Positions 23,201-32,290 of a stretch of 51,130 nucleotides of DNA are shown piece by piece. Where the stretch lies: positions 1 through 51,130 of IMG/VR virus record IMGVR_UViG_3300043427_003381; one strand, 5' to 3'. The notes beneath the pieces are model-generated. The model saw only the letters and a program-made list of their open reading frames with translations. It was not told the origin of the DNA and made no database searches. Made by a program: the position numbers and the translations under genes. The DNA is from a virus. Position 1 is the first letter of the stretch. Every line of letters starts with the position of its first letter.

Positions 23201-25685
23201 CAATTTAGTTTCTGATCCAGAAGCAACTGTAAGTTATGCTTTACCCGAACCTATCGGACAAGTAACGATAGATGAACCACAAAATAGTATTACAAGAGAA
23301 ACAATTGAAAAAGTAGTTTCTGATTTTGGATTTGGTGTCGGTGTAGGTATTACTAACATCGTATCAAATGCAACAGGAACAGCACACACGATTTTCACCT
23401 CAGCAGATCATGGGCTAAACAGACTAACTGGATTCTCTATTGTTAGTGGAGGAACTGGATATGGTACAGGTGTAGGAACTGAAGTCTTCTATAATGCTAA
23501 ACTTATTGGCGGATCAGGCACTGGAGAAAACGCAACTGCAAGAATTACAGTTAATTCTGGATCTGTAACCAACATAAAGATTATGGATGGTGGTAGTGCT
23601 TTTGGTATTGGAAATACTTTCTCTGTTCTTGGAGTTGCAACCACTACTGGATTTTCTCCTGCTACTGTAACGGTAACATCAATTTATGATAATACCGATG
23701 AAATTATTCAGATTACTGGAATTAGTTCCTTAGGATTTAGAAATTACAATAGTCTCTATAGAATTTCTGCAGTTGATCCTGGTTCTTCAAATAAATTTGA
23801 AGTTATACCTATATCAGCAGTAACTCCAGTTTCTCAGTCTGGAATTGGTAGTCTTATCACTGTAAATGCTAGTGCTTCTCTGGTTGGCAAATCTGTCGGA
23901 GTTTCTTCACTAAGATATAACTCAACAACAGGAATTGCAACTGTCACAACAACCAGTAGCCATGGTTTTAATGTTGATAATGTAATTTCCCTTGGCGGAG
24001 CAGACAATTCCCTATATAATGACTCATTTATAGTTAATAGAGTTAATAGTCTATCTTCATTTGAAATTGTAGTTGGAGTAGGAACAACTGCACCTGCAGG
24101 GTCTGGAACAATTTATGCATTTAGAAGAGGTATTGCTTCAAATGCAGGAAATGTAACTGTAACTGATGAAAACATTGATGGACGTTTATATGCAAAATAT
24201 GATAATGTATCCACTACTTTATCTGCTAATATTACAGGACCAACAGTAAATACTATTACTATTCCTGTTACTGGTCTAGACTTAAACGTTGGAGATTATC
24301 TTGAAATAGGTAACGAAATTGTTAGAATTAAATCAACGGTAACGAGTAATATAGTTTCTGTTTATAGAGGTGTTCTTGGAACATCAAGCGGCACTCATCC
24401 TTCTGGAACAATTGTCAGAAGAATTAAACCTTTCCCTGTAGAACTGAGAAGGCACTCTATTATTCGTGCATCAGGACACACATTTGAATATGTTGGTTAT
24501 GGTCCTGGTAATTACTCTACTGCATTCCCAGATCGTCAAGATCGCCAAATTTCACCACAAGAAGAAATAGTTTCTCAATCATTCAAAAATGATGGAGGTA
24601 TCAACTTCTTCAGTGGAATGAATGATAAGGGAACTTCTTATTCTGGCAATAAAAAATTAAGCACCATTTCGGGCCAAGAAGAAATATTTGATACTCCTAT
24701 TCGAACAATTACTGGTGAAGATATTTCTTTCCAACCTTCAATTAACATCACTAGCGCAGTTGAAGGAAACTTCAGCAATTCAATCAGTGTTGAAGGTGGC
24801 CCAGACAATAAAGTAACATCAAAATTTGACGGTCCTGTTGTTTTCTCCAACAAATTAACATCAATATCGGACAAAGGAATAGAAGCACATTCATTATTCT
24901 TACAAGGTGATGCTACTATTTCTAGAAACTTTACTGTTGGTGTTTCCACCCCAACGAATGCAGGAAACCCTGGAGATGTTGTTTATAAGGCAACTCCAGA
25001 AAGTGGTGGTTATAGTGGTTGGGTTTATACTTCACATAATGACTGGAAGAGATTTGGACCTATTAGTACCTCATCAAGTTCTGTCAATATAGTTGTCGAT
25101 CAAATAGATGCTACATCATTCATTGGAACATTCATTGGGGATGGATCAAATCTGACTAATGTTTCTGATATTTGGGAAGTTGATGCTATTGGTATTCATA
25201 CTAATACTCCTATTGGTATTGGAACTACTAGTGCAAGAGCAGGTTTCGGTCTGTATGTTGAAGGTAGTACATCAATTAATGGAACTCTAAGAGTTTTTGA
25301 AATTATTGAAACTGCAACTATTAGTTCTGGCATTTTGACTGCAACAACTCAAAATATTGACTTGGGTGATAATAATGTTTACTATTATACTTCAGAGGCC
25401 GCGGACAACTGGACTATAAACTTTAGAAGTAATGCTTCTCAGACTTTGAATGACTTCTTGACAGTTGGAGAATCTACAACCGTTGCAATATTGACAACTC
25501 AAGGATCCACTGCATATTATAACAGCACGGTTCAAATCGATGGTGTAAACCAATCCGTAAAATATTATGGAGGTGTTCCAATAACTTCAGGAAACCCCAA
25601 TAGTATTGACGTATATACCTATGTAATTATTAAAACTGCAGCGAATACCTACACGGTTCTTTATTCTCAGTCTCAATATACTTAA
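20226..25685 (+). CDS. Giant virion protein with beta-helix N-terminus (fiber or baseplate arm)
   Basis: 1819 aa, the largest protein here. Residues 1-110 (LDNFLKNTRGEILYVDPSSA; RPFKTIQRAFIEAARFS) have the pattern that opens pectin-lyase-like beta-helices, followed by helix rungs to about 520 (NEGFIQVVSVFAIGY; GGDLSITNSNSNFGAKAL). Residues 600-1500 are repeated beta sandwiches with GSGYG-type turns. The C-terminal 300 residues hold fiber repeats (GDATISRNFTVGVSTPTN; FIGDGSNLTNV) and a beta domain ending SQSQYT. The N-terminal half is paralogous to the 620-aa protein at 32291. Likely a long fiber or baseplate-peripheral protein; the exact T4 counterpart is unclear. Confidence 0.7.
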   Translation: MGLSRLDNFLKNTRGEILYVDPSSADSTDSIENRGNSLTRPFKTIQRAFIEAARFSYQRGLDNDRFGKTTIMLYPGEHIIDNRPGWIPISTNGGTFQTRSGDIETDFQEFDRATNFDINSENNVLYKFNSIHGGVIVPRGTSLVGIDLRKTKIRPKYIPDPVNSNIERSAIFRLTGICYMWQFSILDADPNGSCFKDYTSNSFVPNFSHHKLTAFEYADGVNNINIDDNFLTYSAEKTDLDIYYEKIGIAYGPSSGREILPETISSPLDIQPKIDEFRIVGSKGGDVGITSIKAGNGIIPTTTVTVTLEENDLGLDVDTPIRIEGINASGYDGQFVVSEVVSSTEIKYQVSNPPVEALPAVTGSTLNISVDTVTSASPYVFNISMRSVYGMCGLHADGNKANGFKSMVVAQFTGIGLQKDDNAFVKYNSTSGLYEDSTVSGNENIHTDSRARFKPDYENYHIKCSNEGFIQVVSVFAIGYANHFLAETGGDLSITNSNSNFGAKALVSSGFRLNAFPKDDVGYITHIIPPKEYEPTETTLEFSAIDIAKTVGIASTNRLYLYEETNRWIPPDNVLEGYRIGAKPGDTLNVLLSQSGITTQFSARIIMPDTEFSGNEITAEKSYRVSTSGGSNSISSNIITLTTSHSLNDGETVRVLSNNGQLPDGIVPNHVYYAITTGLSANQLKIAQSLNDALDGSEVSINNKGGVLTVVSRVSDKHTGDVGHPIQWDSTEGQWYINVATASSENSIYSNIIGFGTTGLGDASSRTFINRQYDARILDDSIYRVRYVIPKDSPETARPPSDGFIIQESNSTIGNTNTEIAYQFNPSSVTLSNVTDLRNQKIIANATWDGTQANIITEIPHKLQVGSEVKILNVASTGNLAGAANSAYNGTFTVAGISSSKHFSYALANDPGTFTNDVSSRTSSLPYYQRKRYNTTYVIYKTKEIKRYIKNEQDGIYHLTLLNASNSPNVAPFDNVRLIQPIVNLYPQLNRDNLVSDPEATVSYALPEPIGQVTIDEPQNSITRETIEKVVSDFGFGVGVGITNIVSNATGTAHTIFTSADHGLNRLTGFSIVSGGTGYGTGVGTEVFYNAKLIGGSGTGENATARITVNSGSVTNIKIMDGGSAFGIGNTFSVLGVATTTGFSPATVTVTSIYDNTDEIIQITGISSLGFRNYNSLYRISAVDPGSSNKFEVIPISAVTPVSQSGIGSLITVNASASLVGKSVGVSSLRYNSTTGIATVTTTSSHGFNVDNVISLGGADNSLYNDSFIVNRVNSLSSFEIVVGVGTTAPAGSGTIYAFRRGIASNAGNVTVTDENIDGRLYAKYDNVSTTLSANITGPTVNTITIPVTGLDLNVGDYLEIGNEIVRIKSTVTSNIVSVYRGVLGTSSGTHPSGTIVRRIKPFPVELRRHSIIRASGHTFEYVGYGPGNYSTAFPDRQDRQISPQEEIVSQSFKNDGGINFFSGMNDKGTSYSGNKKLSTISGQEEIFDTPIRTITGEDISFQPSINITSAVEGNFSNSISVEGGPDNKVTSKFDGPVVFSNKLTSISDKGIEAHSLFLQGDATISRNFTVGVSTPTNAGNPGDVVYKATPESGGYSGWVYTSHNDWKRFGPISTSSSSVNIVVDQIDATSFIGTFIGDGSNLTNVSDIWEVDAIGIHTNTPIGIGTTSARAGFGLYVEGSTSINGTLRVFEIIETATISSGILTATTQNIDLGDNNVYYYTSEAADNWTINFRSNASQTLNDFLTVGESTTVAILTTQGSTAYYNSTVQIDGVNQSVKYYGGVPITSGNPNSIDVYTYVIIKTAANTYTVLYSQSQYT

Positions 25686-25697
25686 GGAGAAAGATAA

Positions 25698-28600
25698 ATG
25701 AGTCCACTTCTAGGTGCCATAGGAGATGCCTCTGAATACGCATACAGAGGAACACTTGATGATGTCCCTGAGGATTTTAATTTTACTAGTATAGTTGATG
25801 CGGAGCCAGGTGTAGCATACACAACTGGTCCAATTACAATTACTGGACTCAACAATAAAGTTCAAGTGGTTGTGAGTGCAGGAGCATCAATTGCCGTAAA
25901 CAGTGGTATCTTTACAAGTGGACCAACATTTATAAGAAGTAATGACACAATAGCAATTTATACTCCAACTACTCAAGGAACTGATGATGATTTTTCTAAA
26001 ACTTATACAATAACAGCAACGGTTGGCCAAACTTCAAAAGATTGGACTGTAACAACAAGAGATAAAGATTCATTACCAGATTCTTTTTCATTTACAACCG
26101 CAACGAATCAGGAACTTGATACTACGGTAACAAGTAATACAATTATTTTATCTGGATTAGAACCAACAGTTTCTTCAGGAGCACTTATTACATCTGGTAT
26201 TGGATCTTTTAGCAAAAATGGAGGAGTTCCAGGAACTGCTTCTACTGTAGGAAATGGGGATTCATTAGCTGTTGTATTACAATCTCCAATTGATTATTCA
26301 AAAACAAACACAACGACATTGCAAGTTGGTACTTTTAGTACTGATTTTTCTGTTGTAACCAGAGATGCTGATACTACAGTAGACCAATTTTTCTTTACCA
26401 ATTTTACAAACGTAGCTATATCATCTTCTTTTGACAGCAACTCAATTACTCTAAGTGGCGCAGATACAAATACTGTAGATGCACCTGTTCCATTAACTGC
26501 AACAGTAACTGGTGGATTTTTGAAAGTAGATAGAGGTGCTATCCCCATTAGAGATTTTAGTGTAGATCCTATTACGGTTTTTAATGGAGATACTCTCACC
26601 TTAAAAATTAATTCTTCTCCGAGTTATAGTGAAATCAGAAATGCAACATTATCTATCACTGGGGTCAATACTCCTGTTGGGGTTGCAAGCACATTTAGCG
26701 TTACGACAAGGCCAAATATAAGTGATACTGTAGTAAATAACTTCCAATTCGTAGATAAATCAAATCAAGATAGAGGTGTACTCGTAATTAGTGATCCAAT
26801 CACAATTTCTGGCATAACAACAGGTGCTGATGATTTTGCAAGTATTTTTCTAACAAATAATGCTGATGGTGGAGAGTTTAGAATAACAAGAAATGGAGTC
26901 GTTGTCAGAGATTTTGGTACTGCAAATAGTGGAGTTCGCCAAGGAGATCTTGTAGATCTTAGAATTAGAACATCACCAGCATCTGAAGGAACTGTTCTTA
27001 CTAATGTGAATATTGCAGGAACAGATAATAATGATATTAATAATGTTTTTAGTCAAACACGTACTGATACCTGGGTGGTTAAAAGTGCTAAGAGAAACTG
27101 TCCCCTATCTTTACCAACTTTTCAAACCGTTACTGGCGTAAATCCTGGTACAGTTCAATCAGTTACATTTATTCCAGCAGGTTATGATACTGACTGTAAT
27201 GTAAAAGTCAGTACATCAAATTCAAATTCTACTCTTTCTGTAGGAGGTACAACAGGAAATAATTTAGTAGTTGCTCCTGGAGTTGCTTGTACGGTATTTT
27301 TGACTGCAGGATCATTTGGCCAAAGTAGGACCACAACGATAACGTTAACTGCAAATAATAATATTCCAACTCCAATTTCTACAACATCCAATTTCACAGT
27401 AACTACAAGAGCATCATCAGATCCCACAATTACTAGGTTTACCGTAACTCCAAGCACAGTTCAATGCGGACAACAAGCAGTCATAGAGTGGGCTACACAA
27501 AATACAGTTTCTATTTCACCTAGTGGATTCTCTGGAGTAACTACATCAGGATTTGCTTTTGTCACACCAACATCAAATACAACTTATTCATTAACTGCAA
27601 CTGGACCTGATGCAACCACACAAACACTAAGTGTGCCGGTTATTGTTACGGGAGTAACTAACGCAACTCTACAAGCAGATTTTCAGTCAATTCCTTTTAA
27701 TGACACTGCAACTTTATTCTGGAGTACTCAAGGTGCAGCATTTATTTCCAATAATTTTGGTGCTCCCAGCAGTCAATTAAGTGGTTCAAAAGTTGTTGGC
27801 CCTTTAAAGCAAACAACAACATATACTCTAACTGCTTTTTCAGGATCTTCGTGTCCAAATTCTCCACAACGATCAGTAACCATCAATGTTGCTCCCTGTA
27901 CCGAAGAAGTTACAACAGAAAGTATTGTGTCGGGAGTAGATCTAACATTCACTGTCGCCAATGCTGGTAATGGTTTTGCCGATTATCTTACTAGTTTTGG
28001 TGGTTTTAATCTTTCTAGTCCAGCAAGAGCACCTATTAGCGGTGGAACCCAAACTTTTCAATCCGGACCTACCCTTGGGTCATATGGTGCAGGAACTTGC
28101 TCTAGTTTTCAATCAGATTCTTGTGTGGCATTCGCTCAATTCAATTCTCCTTCTCAAGCTTGGCAAGTTCCTGCTGGAGTTACTCAAATTCAAGTAACTG
28201 TTCTTGGTGCTGGTGGTGGAGGAGCAGGAGGAGGTTCCTCTGTGAGAGGTGGACGTGGTGGAGATGGAGCTCAAACTTCAATAACTGTAAATGTTAGTCC
28301 CGGACAATTTGTTAGATATGATGTTGGTGCTGGAGGACAAGGAGGTCCACAATGTGAGTCGGGTAATATTGGTGGGGGTGGTATTGGTGGTGGACCAGGA
28401 GGAACAACATTTGCCAGATTTGATAACGGACAGTTTTGTTATGCAACAGGTGGTGGAGGCGGCCGCAGATCTAACTTCCAAACTCTTGATGGATCTCCTG
28501 GATTTAGTGATCCTGGAGGAAGTCTTAATTTCAGTAGTGGAGGTCTTGGTGGTACTTCTGGAAACTTCCGTGGAATATGTATCGGCGGTAGAGGAGGCCA

Positions 28601-28856
28601 GGGTCAGGGAGGAAGACTTTTCATAACTTATACGCAAAATATAGAGGGCGCAAGTTGGAGTTCTCTTCTTAGCACAATTGTTAATCAGTTCCAATCATCT
28701 TTTAATAGAAAACCAACTGCGGATGAAGCTTTTGAATATATAAGTCAATACGTAAATTCTAGTATAGATCTTGGTACTTTAGCTTCACGAATTTCTTCTT
28801 CTGGTGCATTTAGATCTTCTACTGGTCTCATATCTTTTTGTGGCGCTAGATTATAA
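25698..28856 (+). CDS. Ig-like repeat and glycine-rich adhesin
   Basis: 1052 aa. It opens with SPLLGAIGDASEYAYRGTL. Residues 20-470 contain at least four Ig-like repeats of about 100 aa marked by V-T-T-R-D linkers. Residues 570-750 hold two further Ig-like domains of the type CGQQAVIEWATQN with TTYSLTATGP. Residues 832-960 are glycine-rich, with the typical entry WQVPAGVTQIQVTVLGAGGG. The last 75 residues are helical (STIVNQFQSSFNRKPTADEA). The build is that of a tail adhesin with stalk, glycine-rich tip and end domain. A ribosome-binding site AAGGAGA precedes the start. Confidence 0.72.
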   Translation: MSPLLGAIGDASEYAYRGTLDDVPEDFNFTSIVDAEPGVAYTTGPITITGLNNKVQVVVSAGASIAVNSGIFTSGPTFIRSNDTIAIYTPTTQGTDDDFSKTYTITATVGQTSKDWTVTTRDKDSLPDSFSFTTATNQELDTTVTSNTIILSGLEPTVSSGALITSGIGSFSKNGGVPGTASTVGNGDSLAVVLQSPIDYSKTNTTTLQVGTFSTDFSVVTRDADTTVDQFFFTNFTNVAISSSFDSNSITLSGADTNTVDAPVPLTATVTGGFLKVDRGAIPIRDFSVDPITVFNGDTLTLKINSSPSYSEIRNATLSITGVNTPVGVASTFSVTTRPNISDTVVNNFQFVDKSNQDRGVLVISDPITISGITTGADDFASIFLTNNADGGEFRITRNGVVVRDFGTANSGVRQGDLVDLRIRTSPASEGTVLTNVNIAGTDNNDINNVFSQTRTDTWVVKSAKRNCPLSLPTFQTVTGVNPGTVQSVTFIPAGYDTDCNVKVSTSNSNSTLSVGGTTGNNLVVAPGVACTVFLTAGSFGQSRTTTITLTANNNIPTPISTTSNFTVTTRASSDPTITRFTVTPSTVQCGQQAVIEWATQNTVSISPSGFSGVTTSGFAFVTPTSNTTYSLTATGPDATTQTLSVPVIVTGVTNATLQADFQSIPFNDTATLFWSTQGAAFISNNFGAPSSQLSGSKVVGPLKQTTTYTLTAFSGSSCPNSPQRSVTINVAPCTEEVTTESIVSGVDLTFTVANAGNGFADYLTSFGGFNLSSPARAPISGGTQTFQSGPTLGSYGAGTCSSFQSDSCVAFAQFNSPSQAWQVPAGVTQIQVTVLGAGGGGAGGGSSVRGGRGGDGAQTSITVNVSPGQFVRYDVGAGGQGGPQCESGNIGGGGIGGGPGGTTFARFDNGQFCYATGGGGGRRSNFQTLDGSPGFSDPGGSLNFSSGGLGGTSGNFRGICIGGRGGQGQGGRLFITYTQNIEGASWSSLLSTIVNQFQSSFNRKPTADEAFEYISQYVNSSIDLGTLASRISSSGAFRSSTGLISFCGARL

Positions 28857-28888
28857 TAAAACTATAATTATTTAAATGTGTGTCATAT

Positions 28889-28896
28889 CATAAATA
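28889..28896 (+). promoter_or_regulatory. Late promoter box CATAAATA
   Basis: Lies 25 bases before the ATG at 28922 in a 65-base gap that holds nothing else recognisable. Confidence 0.6.
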
Positions 28897-28921
28897 CTTA
28901 AAAGTTTCTATACCATAACCA

Positions 28922-29257
28922 ATGGCAGCAGTAAGCGAAGTACATTTAGTTATTCATAAAGGAACTTACTTTGAGGAAACCTTTTCATTAAGTGCGGAGG
29001 ATGGTGGTGTTCTTAATTTGACAAACACTACTGCAGTTTCAAAACTCAAAAAGCATCCAACTGCTGGTATTGCTTACACTTTTTCTACCACTATTACAGT
29101 TGGTGATAGTACTGTAAAGATTTCAATGCCAGGGGCTTTAACTCAAACTTTACCCAGCGGTAGATGTGTTTATGATTTGGTTTTAACATCTTCTAGTGGA
29201 TTGCATTCCAAAGTCGTAACAGGAACCGCACTAGTTCAGGAGTCAGTAAGCGTATGA
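28922..29257 (+). CDS. Small beta-rich structural protein
   Basis: 111 aa (MAAVSEVHLVIHKGTYFEET at the start), all-beta by appearance, with a central TFSTTITVGDSTVKISMPG strand pair and the ending SKVVTGTALVQESVSV. It looks like a small virion sandwich domain. It overlaps the next gene by four bases (ATGA at 29254-29257). No family I can name. Confidence 0.72.
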   Translation: MAAVSEVHLVIHKGTYFEETFSLSAEDGGVLNLTNTTAVSKLKKHPTAGIAYTFSTTITVGDSTVKISMPGALTQTLPSGRCVYDLVLTSSSGLHSKVVTGTALVQESVSV

Positions 29258-29547
29258 CTTACCAAGTTAGAGTATCTTCAAAATCTAAAATCAAAGCAAC
29301 CGTAGCATCAGGAGTAATCATGGCTAGAACTCTGGATGAACTATTAGATGTAGATGTCTCTGGAGTAAATGATAAGTATGTGATTATGTATGACGCAACA
29401 ACGCAGAAATATACTGCGGTTAATCCAGATGAAGTTTTCTCTGCAGCAACGTCAGAACCAATTCAACCTGGATTACCTAATGATTTTATGGATATGTTGG
29501 ATGACGATTTGGATAACCGTATTGATTTCGATGGCGGCAGTTTTTGA
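29254..29547 (+). CDS. Small acidic structural protein
   Basis: 97 aa with a basic beta start (MTYQVRVSSKSKIKATVASG), a middle ARTLDELLDVDVSGVNDKYV and a strongly acidic end (MDMLDDDLDNRIDFDGGSF). The middle phrase DVDVSGVNDKYVIMYD resembles fiber-linker segments in marine phages. Coupled to the previous gene. Confidence 0.7.
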   Translation: MTYQVRVSSKSKIKATVASGVIMARTLDELLDVDVSGVNDKYVIMYDATTQKYTAVNPDEVFSAATSEPIQPGLPNDFMDMLDDDLDNRIDFDGGSF

Positions 29548-29550
29548 ATA

Positions 29551-29557
29551 CTAAATA
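29551..29557 (+). promoter_or_regulatory. Late promoter box CTAAATA
   Basis: 25 bases before the ATG at 29583; an AGAAGAAG purine run directly before the ATG acts as ribosome-binding site. Confidence 0.5.
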
Positions 29558-29582
29558 ATAATATAATAAAAAAAAGAAGAAG

Positions 29583-31991
29583 ATGACTGCACCTGTTATT
29601 CAGTTTAAGAGGGGTCTTCTTGCTAATCTTCCCGGTTTAAGGGCAGGTGAACCTGGTTTTACTACAGATAGTTACGATCTGTATGTTGGTCTTACCTCAG
29701 AAACATCAACTAATAAATTCTTTGGATCTCATAGATATTGGACTAAGGAAACAGAATCTACTGGAAGTGGATTAAACCTTGTAGAGGGAACTTCCAATGG
29801 TTCTGATTATATTACTATCCAATCTCCCAATTCTCTTGCTGGAATTGTAACTTATATCCTTCCAGGAGTTCAAGGTGCCGTTCAAAGTGTATTAACAAAT
29901 GATGGAAGTGGAAATCTAACCTGGGCTAGTGGTTCGCTGAACGCAGTATTCAGTGGTATTACTACGATTGGTGGAGATTTTCTTGATGTAAATGTCAACA
30001 GTGATTTTGCTGGCATCACGACATTCAGCAATACCGAAGATAATACATTAGGCGATCCAAATACAGGTGCCGTTCAAATTGACGGTGGTTTAGGTGTTGA
30101 TAAGAACGTAACGATTGGAGCAGGCCTCTCTGTTTCTGGAGAATCATACTTTATTGGCACTGCAACCTTCTATGGTGGTACTTTAAATCTTGGTGATAGT
30201 GATGGAGATAATATTAACGTAGCTGGTGAGTTTGTTTCCAATCTAACTCCAAATGCTGACGATACATATGATATTGGCGATAATTCTACACCTAAGAGAT
30301 GGAGACACTCAGCATTCTCTGGTGTAGGTACATTTGCAACTGGTGTTGTTGCCGACAATGTTCGCCTTGGAATTGGAGGTAATGGCGTAGTTGATACTAC
30401 ATCAGGTTCTCTTTATCTAGATTCGGCAAGTGGAACTACAATAGTTAATGACCGTTTAGATGTTCTTGGTGACTTAGATGTAGCCGGAAACGTTTTCATT
30501 GGTGGAACAACAGTTACTCTTCGTGGTGAAGATGTCTTCATTGAAAACAAAGATATTGTTCTTGGATATACAACTTCAATAACTCCAAATGATACAACTG
30601 CAAATCACGCAGGTGTTGCCATTGCATCAACAGAAGGCACTCCGTTAGTACCTTTTGCTGCATCTGGAATTAATACTCTTCCAGACACATATAAGCAATT
30701 GATGTGGTTCCGTAGCGGAACTCTTGGATTTGCAACTGATGCATTTGCCTTTAACTATGGTGTGGCAATTGGAACCACAACAATGGCAGACGGAGTTCGT
30801 CTTGCTGTTGGTTCTAGCGTTACAATATCTGATGATACTATTACGGCACCAAATTTATCATTAACTTCCGCAACAGTAAGCAACTTAACACAAGGCAGAG
30901 TTGTTCTTGCAGGAGCATCAGGAATTCTTGAAGATAGTGCAAATCTTACTTTTGGCGCGGGTGGTTTAATAGTTGGTGCTGGTGGAATTAATGTTACTGG
31001 AGTTTCAACATTCTCGACAGATTTGGTTGTTGGTGGTGACGTAAGAATTAACGGCAACGATATTCAAGCATCTGATGGAAATGCTAATATCACATTAACT
31101 TCCAACACACTAACAGCATTTGCGGGTGATATTAGAGTTAATGGAAATGATATTCAAGCATCCGATGGAAATGCTAATATCACGCTAACTTCAAATACCC
31201 TGACAACATTTGCTGGTGATATTAAGGTCTCCGGTAATGATATTCAAGCATCTGATGGAAATGCTAACATTACATTAACCTCTAATACATTAACCACATT
31301 TGCTGGTGATATTAAGGTTACTGGTAATGACATTCAAGCATCTGATGGTAACACCAATATTACATTAACCTCTAATACATTAACAACATTTTCTGGTGAC
31401 ATTAAGGTTACTGGTAATGACATTCAAGCATCTGATGGAACTACTGCCATCACAATGTCCTCCGCAAATGTTACTGTTGCTGGAGACTTAACTGTCGGTG
31501 GTAGTGATATTAAGGCAGCAGACGGAACTACTGCATTAACACTTGCCAATTCTACTGGTGCTGTTACCACATCAAATGACTTGACCGTTAGTGGAAATCT
31601 TTTTGTTTCTGGCAACACAACTCAAGTCAATACAGCAGCTCTAACTGTAGAAGATAGAACGATTGATTTGGGTATTGTGAATGGTGCTGCACCAGCATCT
31701 TCAACTACTTGGGATTTGGGTGTCCTTTTTAATTATCATTCAGGTGGTTCTGCAAAGAAATCTGCGGTTATTTGGGAACACGGAGACACCAGATTTAAGT
31801 TTGCAAGTGTTCTCTCTGCAGATACTGATGGTTCTGATAATAGTACTCCACAACTTTCAGTTACAACCTTTGCTCCCATCGAAATTGGTGCATTATGGGT
31901 AAATGATTGTGCTGGTTCCTCTCAGGTTATTTCTTGCACTGGCACTGAAAGATTCCTTGAGAATATCACTATTGATGCTGGAACTTTCTGA
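29583..31991 (+). CDS. Tail fiber with tandem 30-aa repeats
   Basis: 802 aa. The N-terminus (APVIQFKRGLLANLPGLRAG) is the 'FKRG...LPGL..GEPGFTTD' type seen in many marine-phage fibers and probably attaches it to the tail. Residues 310-440 hold a module shared with two other fibers (IVLGY, then HAGVAIASTEGTPLV, then MWFRSG). Residues 485-620 contain five tandem 30-aa repeats built on GNDIQASDGNANITLTS, then a degraded copy. The C-terminal 130 residues form a beta domain ending ENITIDAGTF. No glycine-rich tip. Likely a trimeric shaft protein. Confidence 0.74.
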   Translation: MTAPVIQFKRGLLANLPGLRAGEPGFTTDSYDLYVGLTSETSTNKFFGSHRYWTKETESTGSGLNLVEGTSNGSDYITIQSPNSLAGIVTYILPGVQGAVQSVLTNDGSGNLTWASGSLNAVFSGITTIGGDFLDVNVNSDFAGITTFSNTEDNTLGDPNTGAVQIDGGLGVDKNVTIGAGLSVSGESYFIGTATFYGGTLNLGDSDGDNINVAGEFVSNLTPNADDTYDIGDNSTPKRWRHSAFSGVGTFATGVVADNVRLGIGGNGVVDTTSGSLYLDSASGTTIVNDRLDVLGDLDVAGNVFIGGTTVTLRGEDVFIENKDIVLGYTTSITPNDTTANHAGVAIASTEGTPLVPFAASGINTLPDTYKQLMWFRSGTLGFATDAFAFNYGVAIGTTTMADGVRLAVGSSVTISDDTITAPNLSLTSATVSNLTQGRVVLAGASGILEDSANLTFGAGGLIVGAGGINVTGVSTFSTDLVVGGDVRINGNDIQASDGNANITLTSNTLTAFAGDIRVNGNDIQASDGNANITLTSNTLTTFAGDIKVSGNDIQASDGNANITLTSNTLTTFAGDIKVTGNDIQASDGNTNITLTSNTLTTFSGDIKVTGNDIQASDGTTAITMSSANVTVAGDLTVGGSDIKAADGTTALTLANSTGAVTTSNDLTVSGNLFVSGNTTQVNTAALTVEDRTIDLGIVNGAAPASSTTWDLGVLFNYHSGGSAKKSAVIWEHGDTRFKFASVLSADTDGSDNSTPQLSVTTFAPIEIGALWVNDCAGSSQVISCTGTERFLENITIDAGTF
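31040..31500 (+). repeat. Tandem 90-bp repeats in a fiber gene
   Basis: Five units of 90 bp, beginning near 31040, 31130, 31220, 31310 and 31400, highly similar at DNA level, the last diverging after its first third. The length keeps the reading frame, so copy number can change by recombination without breaking the gene. Confidence 0.85.
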
Positions 31992-32011
31992 TAATTTAAA
32001 TTAGATAATCT

Positions 32012-32018
32012 CTAAATA
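32012..32018 (+). promoter_or_regulatory. Late promoter box CTAAATA overlapping a terminator
   Basis: 27 bases before the ATG at 32046. Its last bases are also the first bases of the following hairpin. Confidence 0.45.
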
Positions 32019-32045
32019 CACCTAGTCAACTAGGTGTATTTTTTT
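32016..32045 (+). terminator. Intrinsic terminator abutting the next start codon
   Basis: ATACACCTAG (32016-32025) pairs with CTAGGTGTAT (32030-32039), loop TCAA, followed by six Ts and then directly the ATG at 32046. The only Shine-Dalgarno-like AGG of the next gene is inside the right arm. Confidence 0.8.
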
Positions 32046-32234
32046 ATGTCTGAAGAAGATTTGAAGTTGGTTCTTTCAAAATATCAACAAAAAACATTTG
32101 AGTTATTCAACCAAAATATTGTATTGGAAACTCAAGTAGAAAAACTAAATTCAACAATACAAGTATTAAATTTAGAATTAGAAAAGTTAAAGAAGCCTAA
32201 AAGAGGAGCAAAAGCGGAGGATGAATTCTCATAA
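32046..32234 (+). CDS. Small coiled-coil protein upstream of the second beta-helix gene
   Basis: 62 aa. I start at MSEEDLKLVLSKYQQ; an in-frame ATG four codons earlier lies in the terminator T tract. Residues 5-47 form a Gln/Leu/Glu coiled coil (VLETQVEKLNSTIQVLNLEL), then a basic then acidic tail (KKPKRGAKAEDEFS). Like the coiled-coil gene at 19950, it directly precedes a giant beta-helix virion gene and is flanked by hairpins and late boxes. Function unknown. Confidence 0.66.
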   Translation: MSEEDLKLVLSKYQQKTFELFNQNIVLETQVEKLNSTIQVLNLELEKLKKPKRGAKAEDEFS

Positions 32235-32237
32235 ATA
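32230..32237 (+). promoter_or_regulatory. Late promoter box CATAAATA
   Basis: Overlaps the stop of the coiled-coil gene; 53 bases before the ATG at 32291. A 20-bp perfect palindrome follows in the leader. Confidence 0.5.
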
Positions 32238-32241
32238 ATAA

Positions 32242-32261
32242 AAACTCTTATATAAGAGTTT
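32242..32261 (+). repeat. 20-bp perfect palindrome in the leader of the 620-aa gene
   Basis: AAACTCTTAT and its exact reverse complement ATAAGAGTTT lie back to back, between a late box and the start codon. It could be a weak terminator, a transcript-stabilising stem or a binding site. Confidence 0.6.
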
Positions 32262-32290
32262 CTACGGTCTCTACCAAAATGAGAGGTTGA

